Part shown: piece by piece, positions 28,637-35,824 of the stretch
Layout of the letters: every line of letters begins with the position of its first letter
Numbering within the stretch: the first letter of the stretch is position 1
Assembly: GCA_035629175.1 (NCBI GenBank)
Contig: DASPIL010000023.1
Location: 62,001-126,000 of the forward strand
DNA: 64,000 bases
Direction: 5' to 3'
Source of the DNA: Verrucomicrobiia bacterium
Lineage (GTDB): Bacteria > Verrucomicrobiota > Verrucomicrobiia > Limisphaerales > DASXHY01
Position numbers and translations under genes: made by a program
The notes under the pieces: generated by a model
The model's database searches: none
Told to the model about the DNA's origin: nothing
What the model saw: only the letters and a program-made list of their open reading frames with translations

Positions 28637-28690
28637 AGGGATCAGGCGGAGAACCGTTGTGGGTCCGCCAGGAGCTGTGACCGGTAACCA

Positions 28691-30304
28691 ATGAAATATA
28701 TCTTCGTAACAGGCGGCGTGGTGAGTTCGTTAGGCAAGGGCCTGACCGCCGCCTCTCTCGGCACCCTGCTCGAAAACCGCGGCCTCAAAGTCGTCCTGCA
28801 GAAGTTCGATCCCTACTTGAACGTGGATCCGGGAACGATGAGCCCATACCAGCATGGAGAGGTTTACGTGCTCGACGACGGCGCGGAGACGGATCTCGAC
28901 CTCGGACATTACGAGCGCTTCACCAACGTGAAGCTCACCCGGTTGAACAACCTGACGAGCGGACAGGTTTACCAGAACGTTCTCAACAACGAGCGCGAGG
29001 GCAAATACCTCGGAAAAACCGTCCAGGTCATTCCTCACGTCACGGACGAAATCCAGAACCGCATTCATCAGCTCGCCGAACAATCGAAGGCGGACGTGGT
29101 CATCACGGAGATCGGGGGCACGACTGGCGACATTGAAGGATTGCCATTCCTTGAAGCGATCCGCGAATTTGCCCTCGACGCAGGCCACGGCAACGTCGCC
29201 TTCATTCACGTCACCTACGTTCCGTTCATCAAGGCGGCAGGAGAGTTGAAGACGAAGCCCACGCAGCAGTCGGTCGCCAAGTTGCGCGAAATTGGCATCG
29301 CGCCGCACATCCTTGTCTGCCGCTGTGAACAGCCGCTCGACAAGGAGCTGCGTCAGAAAATTTCCCTGTTCTGCAATGTTCCCTACGAAGCCGTGATCGA
29401 GGAGAAGGACGTTGATCACAGCATCTACGAAGTACCCCTGATGCTGCAGCGCGAACGGATGGACGACCTGGTCTGCCGTCTTCTGCACCTGGATACGGGC
29501 GTGGCATCCATGGCGCACTGGCAGGAAATCATCCGCAAACTGATCGCGCCGCAGCATCGGGTTCGCATCGGCGTTGTGGGCAAATACATTGGCCATCAGG
29601 ACGCGTACAAATCTGTTTACGAGGCAATCATCCATGGCGGCGTTGCCAACGATTGCGGGGTGGAAATTCAGCGGGTCGATTCCGAGGAGATTGAGCGCGA
29701 CGGTCCCGAGAAACATTTGAAGGGACTCGGCGGCATTCTGGTCCCGGGAGGGTTTGGCGAGCGTGGCATTGAGGGTAAAATTCGCACGGCCCAATACGCG
29801 CGGGAGAAGAATATTCCGTATCTGGGGCTTTGCCTGGGCATGCAGATCGCCACGATTGAGTTCGCGCGTAATGTTCTGAAGTTGAATCGGGCCCATTCAA
29901 CCGAGTTCGACGCCAATACGCCGCATCCTGTCATCGCCATGCTGGATGAACAGACGCGCGTCACGAAAAAAGGCGGCACAATGCGACTCGGCGCTCAGGC
30001 TTGCCAGCTCGTCATGGGAACCCGCGCGCAGAAGCTGTATGGCTCGTTTGTCGTCAAGGAACGGCATCGCCATCGTTACGAGTTCAACAATTCCTATCGG
30101 GAACGGTTCGAAAAGGGCGGGTTTGTGTTCAGCGGCTTCACCCCTGACGGCAAGCTGGTCGAAATCATTGAAGTTCCCGAGCATCCGTTCTACCTCGCGG
30201 CACAGTTCCATCCAGAGTTTCACAGCAAGCCGCACCAGCCGCATCCGCTCTTCCGGGGATTCATCGCTGCCGCCCACGCACAGATGCATCATAAGCCGAT
30301 TTGA
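28691..30304 (+). CDS. pyrG: CTP synthase
   Basis: 537 aa, full length. The N-terminal amidoligase domain opens with [20 protein letters not shown] and contains HYERF and GGTTGDIE. The C-terminal class I glutaminase domain has GGFGERG and the nucleophile Cys in [11 protein letters not shown], with the His/Glu pair in FHPEFHSKP. It converts UTP to CTP using glutamine. An AGGAG lies about 15 bases upstream of the ATG. It follows gmhB-like and kdsB genes, a combination that joins nucleotide supply to KDO activation. Confidence 0.98.
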   Translation: MKYIFVTGGVVSSLGKGLTAASLGTLLENRGLKVVLQKFDPYLNVDPGTMSPYQHGEVYVLDDGAETDLDLGHYERFTNVKLTRLNNLTSGQVYQNVLNNEREGKYLGKTVQVIPHVTDEIQNRIHQLAEQSKADVVITEIGGTTGDIEGLPFLEAIREFALDAGHGNVAFIHVTYVPFIKAAGELKTKPTQQSVAKLREIGIAPHILVCRCEQPLDKELRQKISLFCNVPYEAVIEEKDVDHSIYEVPLMLQRERMDDLVCRLLHLDTGVASMAHWQEIIRKLIAPQHRVRIGVVGKYIGHQDAYKSVYEAIIHGGVANDCGVEIQRVDSEEIERDGPEKHLKGLGGILVPGGFGERGIEGKIRTAQYAREKNIPYLGLCLGMQIATIEFARNVLKLNRAHSTEFDANTPHPVIAMLDEQTRVTKKGGTMRLGAQACQLVMGTRAQKLYGSFVVKERHRHRYEFNNSYRERFEKGGFVFSGFTPDGKLVEIIEVPEHPFYLAAQFHPEFHSKPHQPHPLFRGFIAAAHAQMHHKPI

Positions 30305-30388
30305 ACCCGTGTCAGATGCGGGATTTCAGATTTGAGATGACCCGCCCCCGGGGCAAGTCCCTAGGGTGAACACCGCATATTCCGGCCG

Positions 30389-30415
30389 TCAAGTTTCTCG
30401 ACGCGTGGCCGATAT
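30389..30415 (+). promoter_or_regulatory. Sigma-28 (FliA)-type promoter
   Basis: TCAAGTTT (30389-30396), 11 bases, then GCCGATAT (30408-30415). Each box differs from the flagellar sigma-28 consensus (TAAAGTTT, N11, GCCGATAA) by one base, and the spacing is exact. The predicted start of transcription is about 28 bases before the ATG of the FlgM-like gene. Confidence 0.7.
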
Positions 30416-30449
30416 CTGGACAACAACAGCAATTAACCGAAGATAAAAT

Positions 30450-30728
30450 ATGCGAGTAGAACCAAACGACAGCACCCAGAACGCGTTCCGAGTGTCCTCA
30501 TTAAAGGCAAAGCACATCGCCACCCCCAACGCAGCGGCCGAGGAAGCCGCAGACTTCGCTGCATCCGCCCAATTGCTCGAAAAGCTGGAGCAGGTTGAGT
30601 CAACCCGGGCCGGCAAGGTCGAGGCAGCCAAGGCATTGGTCGCCGACCCGAACTATCCTGGTTCGGCCACGCTGGCGAAGGTGGCCGATGTGATTGCGGA
30701 AGGCCTTGCGTCGGAAAAACGGCAATAA
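30450..30728 (+). CDS. flgM: FlgM-like anti-sigma-28 factor
   Basis: 92 aa, the usual FlgM size. The N-terminal half is polar and probably disordered; the C-terminal half is helical, with VESTRAGKVEAAKALVADPN and SATLAKVADVIAEGL, resembling the 'R-x-x-x-V-x-x-x-K-x-x-I...KIA-x-x-L' sigma-binding region of FlgM. The sequence match alone is weak. The near-consensus sigma-28 promoter 35 bases upstream is what makes the call convincing, since flgM is classically under FliA control. It would bind free FliA until the hook is finished and FlgM is exported. No other flagellar gene is in the window. Confidence 0.65.
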   Translation: MRVEPNDSTQNAFRVSSLKAKHIATPNAAAEEAADFAASAQLLEKLEQVESTRAGKVEAAKALVADPNYPGSATLAKVADVIAEGLASEKRQ

Positions 30729-30753
30729 TGCGGCGGATTTGAAGAGATTCCGA

Positions 30754-30825
30754 TTGCTCCCGTACCGGCCCATCCCTACTTTTGCTCGCGTGTTCAAATC
30801 TGGTTTCGACACAACGACCCTTTAG
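30754..30825 (+). CDS. Candidate threonine-rich leader peptide of thrS
   Basis: A short frame ends ...GFDTTTL-stop: codons ACA ACG ACC CTT TAG at 30811-30825. Possible starts in frame are TTG 30739, TTG 30754 (GAAGAG seven bases before it) or GTG 30790; the start cannot be fixed, and 30754 is only a guess. The stop is the first base of a strong hairpin, which is followed by a terminator and then thrS. Three consecutive Thr codons in this place are what a threonine-tRNA attenuator needs. Coding status is inferred from that arrangement. Confidence 0.45.
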   Translation: MLPYRPIPTFARVFKSGFDTTTL

Positions 30826-30853
30826 CGTCCGCCCGAACAACCGGGATGGACGC
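30825..30853 (+). promoter_or_regulatory. Leader hairpin before the thrS terminator
   Basis: GCGTCC (30825-30830) pairs with GGACGC (30848-30853), and inside it CCCG pairs with CGGG. The 5' arm begins on the last base of the leader-peptide stop codon, so a ribosome at the Thr codons or at the stop would affect folding. CGCCCGAA (30830-30837) can alternatively pair with TTCGG-GGCG of the terminator's 3' arm (30874-30882, one bulge). Confidence 0.55.
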
Positions 30854-30854
30854 G

Positions 30855-30890
30855 AACGCCTCGAACTGTTCTATTCGGGGCGTTTTTATT
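30855..30890 (+). terminator. Intrinsic terminator in front of thrS (candidate attenuator)
   Basis: AACGCCTCGAA (30855-30865) pairs with TTCGGGGCGTT (30874-30884) over 11 base pairs with one G-T pair, and the run TTTTTATTT follows. It lies 68 bases before the thrS ATG. It could simply end the FlgM-like transcript, but the upstream Thr-codon frame favours regulated termination in the thrS leader. Confidence 0.75.
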
Positions 30891-30957
30891 TGAAGCGTTA
30901 GTTGCCAGTAGTTTGGGCTGTGTGCCTGAACGGACGCGCAGGGACTGAAACTTTTTT

Positions 30958-33042
30958 ATGGCCGAAGAAAATCCAGTGCAGCCGAATCCGCAACGCAAGA
31001 CCCTCGACGAGCGCGAGAAGATGACGGAATTGGAGCGCATCCGCCATTCGTGCGCTCATGTCATGGCCACGGCCATCCTGCGACTCTGGCCAGACGCGCA
31101 ATTCGCCTACGGCCCGCCTGTCGAGAACGGGTTCTACTACGATCTCGAATGTTCGCATCGCATTTCTCCCGAGGATTTCGAGAAGATCGAGGCGGAGATG
31201 AAGCGGGAGATCAAGGCGAACAACGTTTTTGAAAAGATCGTGGTCACGCGGGATCAGGCGATGGCCGAAGCCCGCACTGGCCGGCTGGGCGGCCTGGCTG
31301 AACGCCCGGGAAACGAAAGCAAGTTCAAGCTGGACCTGCTCAAGCAAATTCCCGAAGGCGAACAGATCACCTATTATCGCAATGGCGATTTCGTTGACCT
31401 CTGCGCGGGGCCGCATGTCATGCGCACGGGCAACATCGGCGCGTTCAAACTCACAAGCGTGGCCAGTGCCTATTATAAAGGCGACGAAAAGAACCCGCAG
31501 TTGCAGCGCATCTACGGGACGGCCTTCAAGAACAAGACGCAGCTTGACGAGTATTTCAAAATGCTCGAGGAGGCGAAGCGGCGCGATCATCGCAAGATCG
31601 GCGCGGAGATGGGATTGTTCGCGATCGACACGGAATACGTCGGACCTGGAATGCCCCTGTGGCTTCCGAAGGGCACCGTGCTGGTTGAGGAACTCGAAAA
31701 GCTCGCCAAGGAGACCGAGTTTGCCGCGGGATATGTCCGCGTCCGCACGCCGCATCTGGCCAAGGAGAAGATGTACAAGACCTCAGGGCACTTGCCGTAT
31801 TACGCCGAGAGCATGTTTCCGGCGATGCATCTGCCGTTGGAAGGGATCACTTCAGATCTTACGCCAGAACAGAACAAGGCGATCACAAGTGAAGCAGATC
31901 AGAAGATTCTACAAGAATTGCCGAACTTTGAAGAACTAGAACGATTCCGGGGAAGGCAAGGGGAACTCCTTCACGTGATCGACAATACAATTGAAAGCTT
32001 CGACGGAGAGACGAAGAAACGATGGGAAATGCTTGCGCGGACAAGGCTTTCAGTTGCCCTCACCGAACATCTCACCGCCGAGCGCTATTACTTGAAGGCG
32101 ATGAACTGTCCGCATCATCACCGCATCTTTGCGGCGGAACCGCGGAGCTATCGCGATCTGCCTCTGCGCCTCGCGGAATACGGCTGTTGTTATCGCTACG
32201 AGCAAAGTGGCGAACTCTTTGGACTGATGCGCGTGCGTTCACTCAACATGAACGACGCCCATATTTATTGCACGGAAGAGCAGTTCGCGGACGAGTTCCG
32301 CGCCGTGAATGAGATGTACCTGAAGTATTTCAAGATCTTCGGCCTCGAAAAATACCAGATGCGTTTCAGCACGCATGCGAAGGAAGGGCTTGGCGAAAAG
32401 TATGTGGATCAGCCGGAGTTGTGGCTCAAGACCGAGGACATGGTGCGCAAGGTCCTGATTGAATCCGGAATCAATTACGTGGAGGTCGCGAACGAAGCCG
32501 CGTTCTACGGTCCCAAGATTGACGTGCAGGTCTGGAGCGCGATCGGCCGCGAATTCACGATCGCCACGAACCAGGTGGACTTCGCTGTGCCCGCGCGATT
32601 CGGTTTGCAATACAAGGATCGCGACAATGTTCTGAAGACGCCCCTCTGCATCCATCGAGCTCCGTTGGGCACGCATGAACGATTCGTTGGGTTTCTCATC
32701 GAACATTACGCGGGCAACTTTCCCTTGTGGCTTGCGCCCGAACAGGTGCGCGTGCTCACGATTGGCGACGAGGAGCCGCTTGTGTCCTATGCGAAAGGCA
32801 TCGCGCAGGAACTCCGGGCCAGCATGGTGCGGGTGGAAACTGATTTCGGGACGGATCCCATCAAGGCGAAGATCGCTGAAGCGGAGAAGGCAAAGGTGCA
32901 CACGATGCTCGTGATCGGCGGCCGCGATCTCGAGTCGGGAAACGTAAGCGTGCGCCTGCATACGGGGGGACCGCAAGGCGCGAAGCCGAAGGCCGAGGTG
33001 GTGGCAAACATTCTGGCAGCGATCCGCGATCGCCGCGCGTGA
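30958..33042 (+). CDS. thrS: Threonyl-tRNA synthetase, TGS-less and with a core insertion
   Basis: 694 aa. There is no N-terminal TGS domain: the editing domain begins at once (IRHSCAHVMATAILRLWP, near residue 25). Class II motifs are present: PMPLWLPKG-type motif 1 region, MNCPHHHRIF, RYEQSGELFGLMRVRS (motif 2) and the C-terminal CIHRAPLGTHERFVGFLIEHY (motif 3). The anticodon-binding domain closes the protein. Between MFPAMH and RYYLKAMNCP lie about 77 extra residues (31846-32076) of lower GC. The enzyme charges tRNA-Thr. A leader with Thr codons and a terminator precedes it. The reading frame is intact throughout. Confidence 0.95.
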   Translation: MAEENPVQPNPQRKTLDEREKMTELERIRHSCAHVMATAILRLWPDAQFAYGPPVENGFYYDLECSHRISPEDFEKIEAEMKREIKANNVFEKIVVTRDQAMAEARTGRLGGLAERPGNESKFKLDLLKQIPEGEQITYYRNGDFVDLCAGPHVMRTGNIGAFKLTSVASAYYKGDEKNPQLQRIYGTAFKNKTQLDEYFKMLEEAKRRDHRKIGAEMGLFAIDTEYVGPGMPLWLPKGTVLVEELEKLAKETEFAAGYVRVRTPHLAKEKMYKTSGHLPYYAESMFPAMHLPLEGITSDLTPEQNKAITSEADQKILQELPNFEELERFRGRQGELLHVIDNTIESFDGETKKRWEMLARTRLSVALTEHLTAERYYLKAMNCPHHHRIFAAEPRSYRDLPLRLAEYGCCYRYEQSGELFGLMRVRSLNMNDAHIYCTEEQFADEFRAVNEMYLKYFKIFGLEKYQMRFSTHAKEGLGEKYVDQPELWLKTEDMVRKVLIESGINYVEVANEAAFYGPKIDVQVWSAIGREFTIATNQVDFAVPARFGLQYKDRDNVLKTPLCIHRAPLGTHERFVGFLIEHYAGNFPLWLAPEQVRVLTIGDEEPLVSYAKGIAQELRASMVRVETDFGTDPIKAKIAEAEKAKVHTMLVIGGRDLESGNVSVRLHTGGPQGAKPKAEVVANILAAIRDRRA

Positions 33043-33055
33043 GCGCGGTGGCAAC

Positions 33056-33256
33056 TCAGAACAGTGTGTAGATGAACGGGGCGAGACCCGTTCCTCCGAG
33101 CAGGATCAACGCGCCCAGGACGAGAAACAGTACGAGGATCGGCACGAGCCACCACTTCTTGTTCGTTTTGAGAAATTCCCAGAGTTCAGCCACCAATCCC
33201 GCATCCTTCTTCTGAGCGGCGGCTCTTTCAAATGCACTCTCTCCCGGGTTCTTCAT
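33056..33256 (-). CDS. DUF5989 small membrane protein
   Basis: 66 aa. LVAELWEFLKTNKKWWLVPI leads into one membrane helix (ILVLFLVLGALILLGG) and the end GLAPFIYTLF, the hallmark of DUF5989. It is the last gene of a three-gene operon with SxtJ and a carbamoyltransferase, the arrangement in which this family is usually met. Function unknown. The stop is 14 bases from the convergent thrS stop. Confidence 0.87.
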   Translation of the reverse strand: MKNPGESAFERAAAQKKDAGLVAELWEFLKTNKKWWLVPILVLFLVLGALILLGGTGLAPFIYTLF

Positions 33257-33276
33257 GCAATCTGCTTAGACAAGGT

Positions 33277-33699
33277 TCAATATTGCTTCAAGTAGTTTTC
33301 AGGCGGAGACGGCTCTCCCCGTTCGTGCCAGTAAGTGTCGCGATGCCCCGAGCGTTTGAGTTTGCCTTTGGCGATCAAAGGCTTCAATTGCATCTCATCA
33401 CGTCCCCGCAGGCGCAAGGCGATTCCGATTGGCGTCATGATGACGAAGAACAAGAAGACGAGAATGGCGTGCGTGACAACCCAGCCGATCGGAAAGGCTG
33501 CGATGGTGGCGGTGACAAAGAGCCATCGAACCGCCCCTGGCCAGATCAAGCCGATCACACCGGCCACGGCCAGCACTCCGGACACGGTCGCTGCGAGTGC
33601 AAAGCACCCGTAACCGACGAGTGCGGCCACAATGCACGCTGCTGAAAACTGGCGCAGCATTCGATGCGTGGGATTGAGGGGCAGCTCGGACCAGCGCAT
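33277..33699 (-). CDS. SxtJ-family membrane protein
   Basis: 140 aa with about three to four membrane segments (residues 17-60 and 75-95). The C-terminal cytoplasmic part has RGRDEMQLKPL and the ending YWHERGEPSPPENYLKQY, which resemble SxtJ, a protein first named in the saxitoxin cluster. Its ATG follows the carbamoyltransferase stop by one base, so the two are translationally coupled. SxtJ is generally found with carbamoyltransferases and DUF5989; its role is unknown, and nothing suggests toxin synthesis here. Confidence 0.83.
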   Translation of the reverse strand: MRWSELPLNPTHRMLRQFSAACIVAALVGYGCFALAATVSGVLAVAGVIGLIWPGAVRWLFVTATIAAFPIGWVVTHAILVFLFFVIMTPIGIALRLRGRDEMQLKPLIAKGKLKRSGHRDTYWHERGEPSPPENYLKQY

Positions 33700-33700
33700 G

Positions 33701-35551
33701 TCAGTCGAGGGCGAATTGTTTCAGGTGTCGCTCGCGCGCCGCCGCCGCAAGGGACGCGGGCACCTGTTGCTTGTGCACTATAAAGTCTTCCAGCACTAAC
33801 ACATCCATCCCCGTCGCCAGGAAACAGCGGATCGCATCCTGCGGCGTGCAGACGATTGGCTCACCGCGAATGTTGAAGCTGGTATTCACCAGAACCGCGC
33901 AACCCGTGCGCGCCTCAAAGGCCTTCAATAAACGATAAAAGCGGCCGTGCCGCTGCGGGTCAACGGTTTGAATGCGTGCGCTGTAATCCACATGCGTGAT
34001 CGCAGGCAGGGTCGACCGGGGGACTTGGAGGCGGCGGCGCAAGTCTGGATCCTCCCGCATCTGCCGCGCCTGTTCATTGGCGACATGCAGCCTGTGTTCG
34101 GATCGGAGTGGGGCGACGAGCAGCATGTACGGGCTTTCCGTTCCCGGCGGCACGTCGAAATACTCATGCATGCGCTCCCGCAGGACGCACGGTGCGAACG
34201 GTCTAAAACTCTCGCGGAATTTGATCTTCACATTCATTTGCGCCTGCATCGCGGCATTCCGTGGATCTCCGAGGATGCTGCGGGCACCGAGCGCGCGCGG
34301 GCCGAATTCCATCCGACCATGGAACCATCCGACCACTTTGCCCGCATCGAGCGCTTCAGCAACATCGTCCAGCAACCTGCCTTCCTCGACGTGTGTCGCA
34401 ACAAGTCCTGATTCCCGCAGCGCCGCTTCTATCTCGTGCTGCGCCCACGCGGGGCCGAGAAGGCTGCCGTGTTGCGTGTCCTGCGGATTCTCGCGGGGGT
34501 GTTCGAGCAGTTGATGCCACGTGAATAAGGCCGCTCCAAGCGCGCCGCCAGCATCGCCCGCGGCCGGTTGAATCCAGATGTTCTCAAAACGGCCTTCTTT
34601 GAGCAGGCGACCGTTCGCAACACAGTTCAGCGCCACGCCTCCCGCCAGAACCAGATTTCGCGATTCCGTCACGCGTTTGGCCTCGTGCGCCATTGCCAGC
34701 ACGATTTCTTCGGTCACGAGCTGGATACTGGCGGCCAGATCCATATGCCGTTGTTCCAGGGTCGATTCCGGAGCGCGAGGAGGTCCGTCAAACAAGTCAT
34801 CGAACCTCCGATTGGTCATGGTCAGTCCATGGCAATAATCGAAGTAATCCAGATTCATTCGAAAACTGCCATCGGTTTTGAGGTCGAGCAGGCGCTCGCG
34901 AATGACATCGGCGTAGGCTGGCGTTCCATAAGGCGCCAGGCCCATGAGCTTGTATTCCCCGCTGTTCACCTTGAAGCCGCAGTAATACGTGAATGCGGAG
35001 TAAAGCAGGCCGAGTGAATGCGGGAAGCGCATCTCGCGAAGCAGGCGAATGCGGTTGTTCTTTCCATGTCCAATCGTGGCGGTGCTCCATTCACCAACGC
35101 CGTCCATGGTCAGGATGGCGGCGTCGGCAAACGGACTGGGAAAGAACGCGCTCGCCCCGTGGCTTTCGTGGTGCTCGGTGAACACAAAGCGCGCGTGTCT
35201 GGCCGCCTTCAAGCGGTCGCGCAGCACGCGTTTCAAATGGATCTTGTCCTTCAGCCAGATCGGCAGCGCCATTTGGAAGCTGCGGAAGCCTTTTGGCGCA
35301 AAGGCGAGATAGGTTTCAAGAAGACGGTCAAATTTAAGGAATGGCTTGTCGTAGAACACGACGTAGTCGAGGTCCGCAGCGCTGCATCGTGCTTCCCCAA
35401 GGCAGTAGGCCAGCGCATTTTCGGGAAAGCGAGCGTCGTGTTTCACACGGGTGAAGCGTTCCTCCTGGGCTGCGGCGATGATTTTGCCATCGATGACCAG
35501 TGCCGCCGCGCTGTCGTGGTAAAAGGCGGAGATGCCAAGGATGCGTGTCAT
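33701..35551 (-). CDS. Carbamoyltransferase (NodU/CmcH/TobZ family)
   Basis: 616 aa. The N-terminal Kae1-like domain begins MTRILGISAFYHDSAAALV, with AAAQEERFTRVKHDARFP and the metal-binding EHHESHGASAFFPSPF. LAGGVALNCVANG and GDAGGALGAAL lie mid-protein. The C-terminal YrdC-like domain has FGPRALGARSILGDPR and LVNTSFNIRGEPIVCTP. Such enzymes use carbamoyl phosphate and ATP to carbamoylate a hydroxyl group of a sugar or natural product. It is the first gene of the carbamoyltransferase-SxtJ-DUF5989 unit. The acceptor is unknown. Confidence 0.93.
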   Translation of the reverse strand: MTRILGISAFYHDSAAALVIDGKIIAAAQEERFTRVKHDARFPENALAYCLGEARCSAADLDYVVFYDKPFLKFDRLLETYLAFAPKGFRSFQMALPIWLKDKIHLKRVLRDRLKAARHARFVFTEHHESHGASAFFPSPFADAAILTMDGVGEWSTATIGHGKNNRIRLLREMRFPHSLGLLYSAFTYYCGFKVNSGEYKLMGLAPYGTPAYADVIRERLLDLKTDGSFRMNLDYFDYCHGLTMTNRRFDDLFDGPPRAPESTLEQRHMDLAASIQLVTEEIVLAMAHEAKRVTESRNLVLAGGVALNCVANGRLLKEGRFENIWIQPAAGDAGGALGAALFTWHQLLEHPRENPQDTQHGSLLGPAWAQHEIEAALRESGLVATHVEEGRLLDDVAEALDAGKVVGWFHGRMEFGPRALGARSILGDPRNAAMQAQMNVKIKFRESFRPFAPCVLRERMHEYFDVPPGTESPYMLLVAPLRSEHRLHVANEQARQMREDPDLRRRLQVPRSTLPAITHVDYSARIQTVDPQRHGRFYRLLKAFEARTGCAVLVNTSFNIRGEPIVCTPQDAIRCFLATGMDVLVLEDFIVHKQQVPASLAAAARERHLKQFALD

Positions 35552-35824
35552 CGGATCGAGATCACCCTAGGCGAGCGGGAAAAACGGGGCAAGCCCGCTT
35601 CAAGCGATGCAGACCTGCGAGTTTGGTGTTGTGTCGCACGGTTCATTGCCGTCTCGTGATGGATCACGACCTGCCGGCTTGGATGCTGACACGACGACCG
35701 GGTTTGGAAACGTGGATACGTCTTTTAGACCTCGCACGTCGCGTTTTGGGGGACCGCCCGGGAGCGACTCCCGTAATACTCCAACTCGACGGCTCGCGGC
35801 CGCCCTGCTTACTCTTCGCGTCAG

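Noticed and set aside
33033-33048. CCGCGC-GTGA-GCGCGG hairpin across the thrS stop codon
   Set aside because: Stable but without a T run; probably chance in GC-rich coding sequence.
35552-35824. Possible tRNA or small RNA between the carbamoyltransferase and antiporter genes
   Set aside because: No cloverleaf, T-loop consensus or terminator found; only GC-rich repeat-like sequence.
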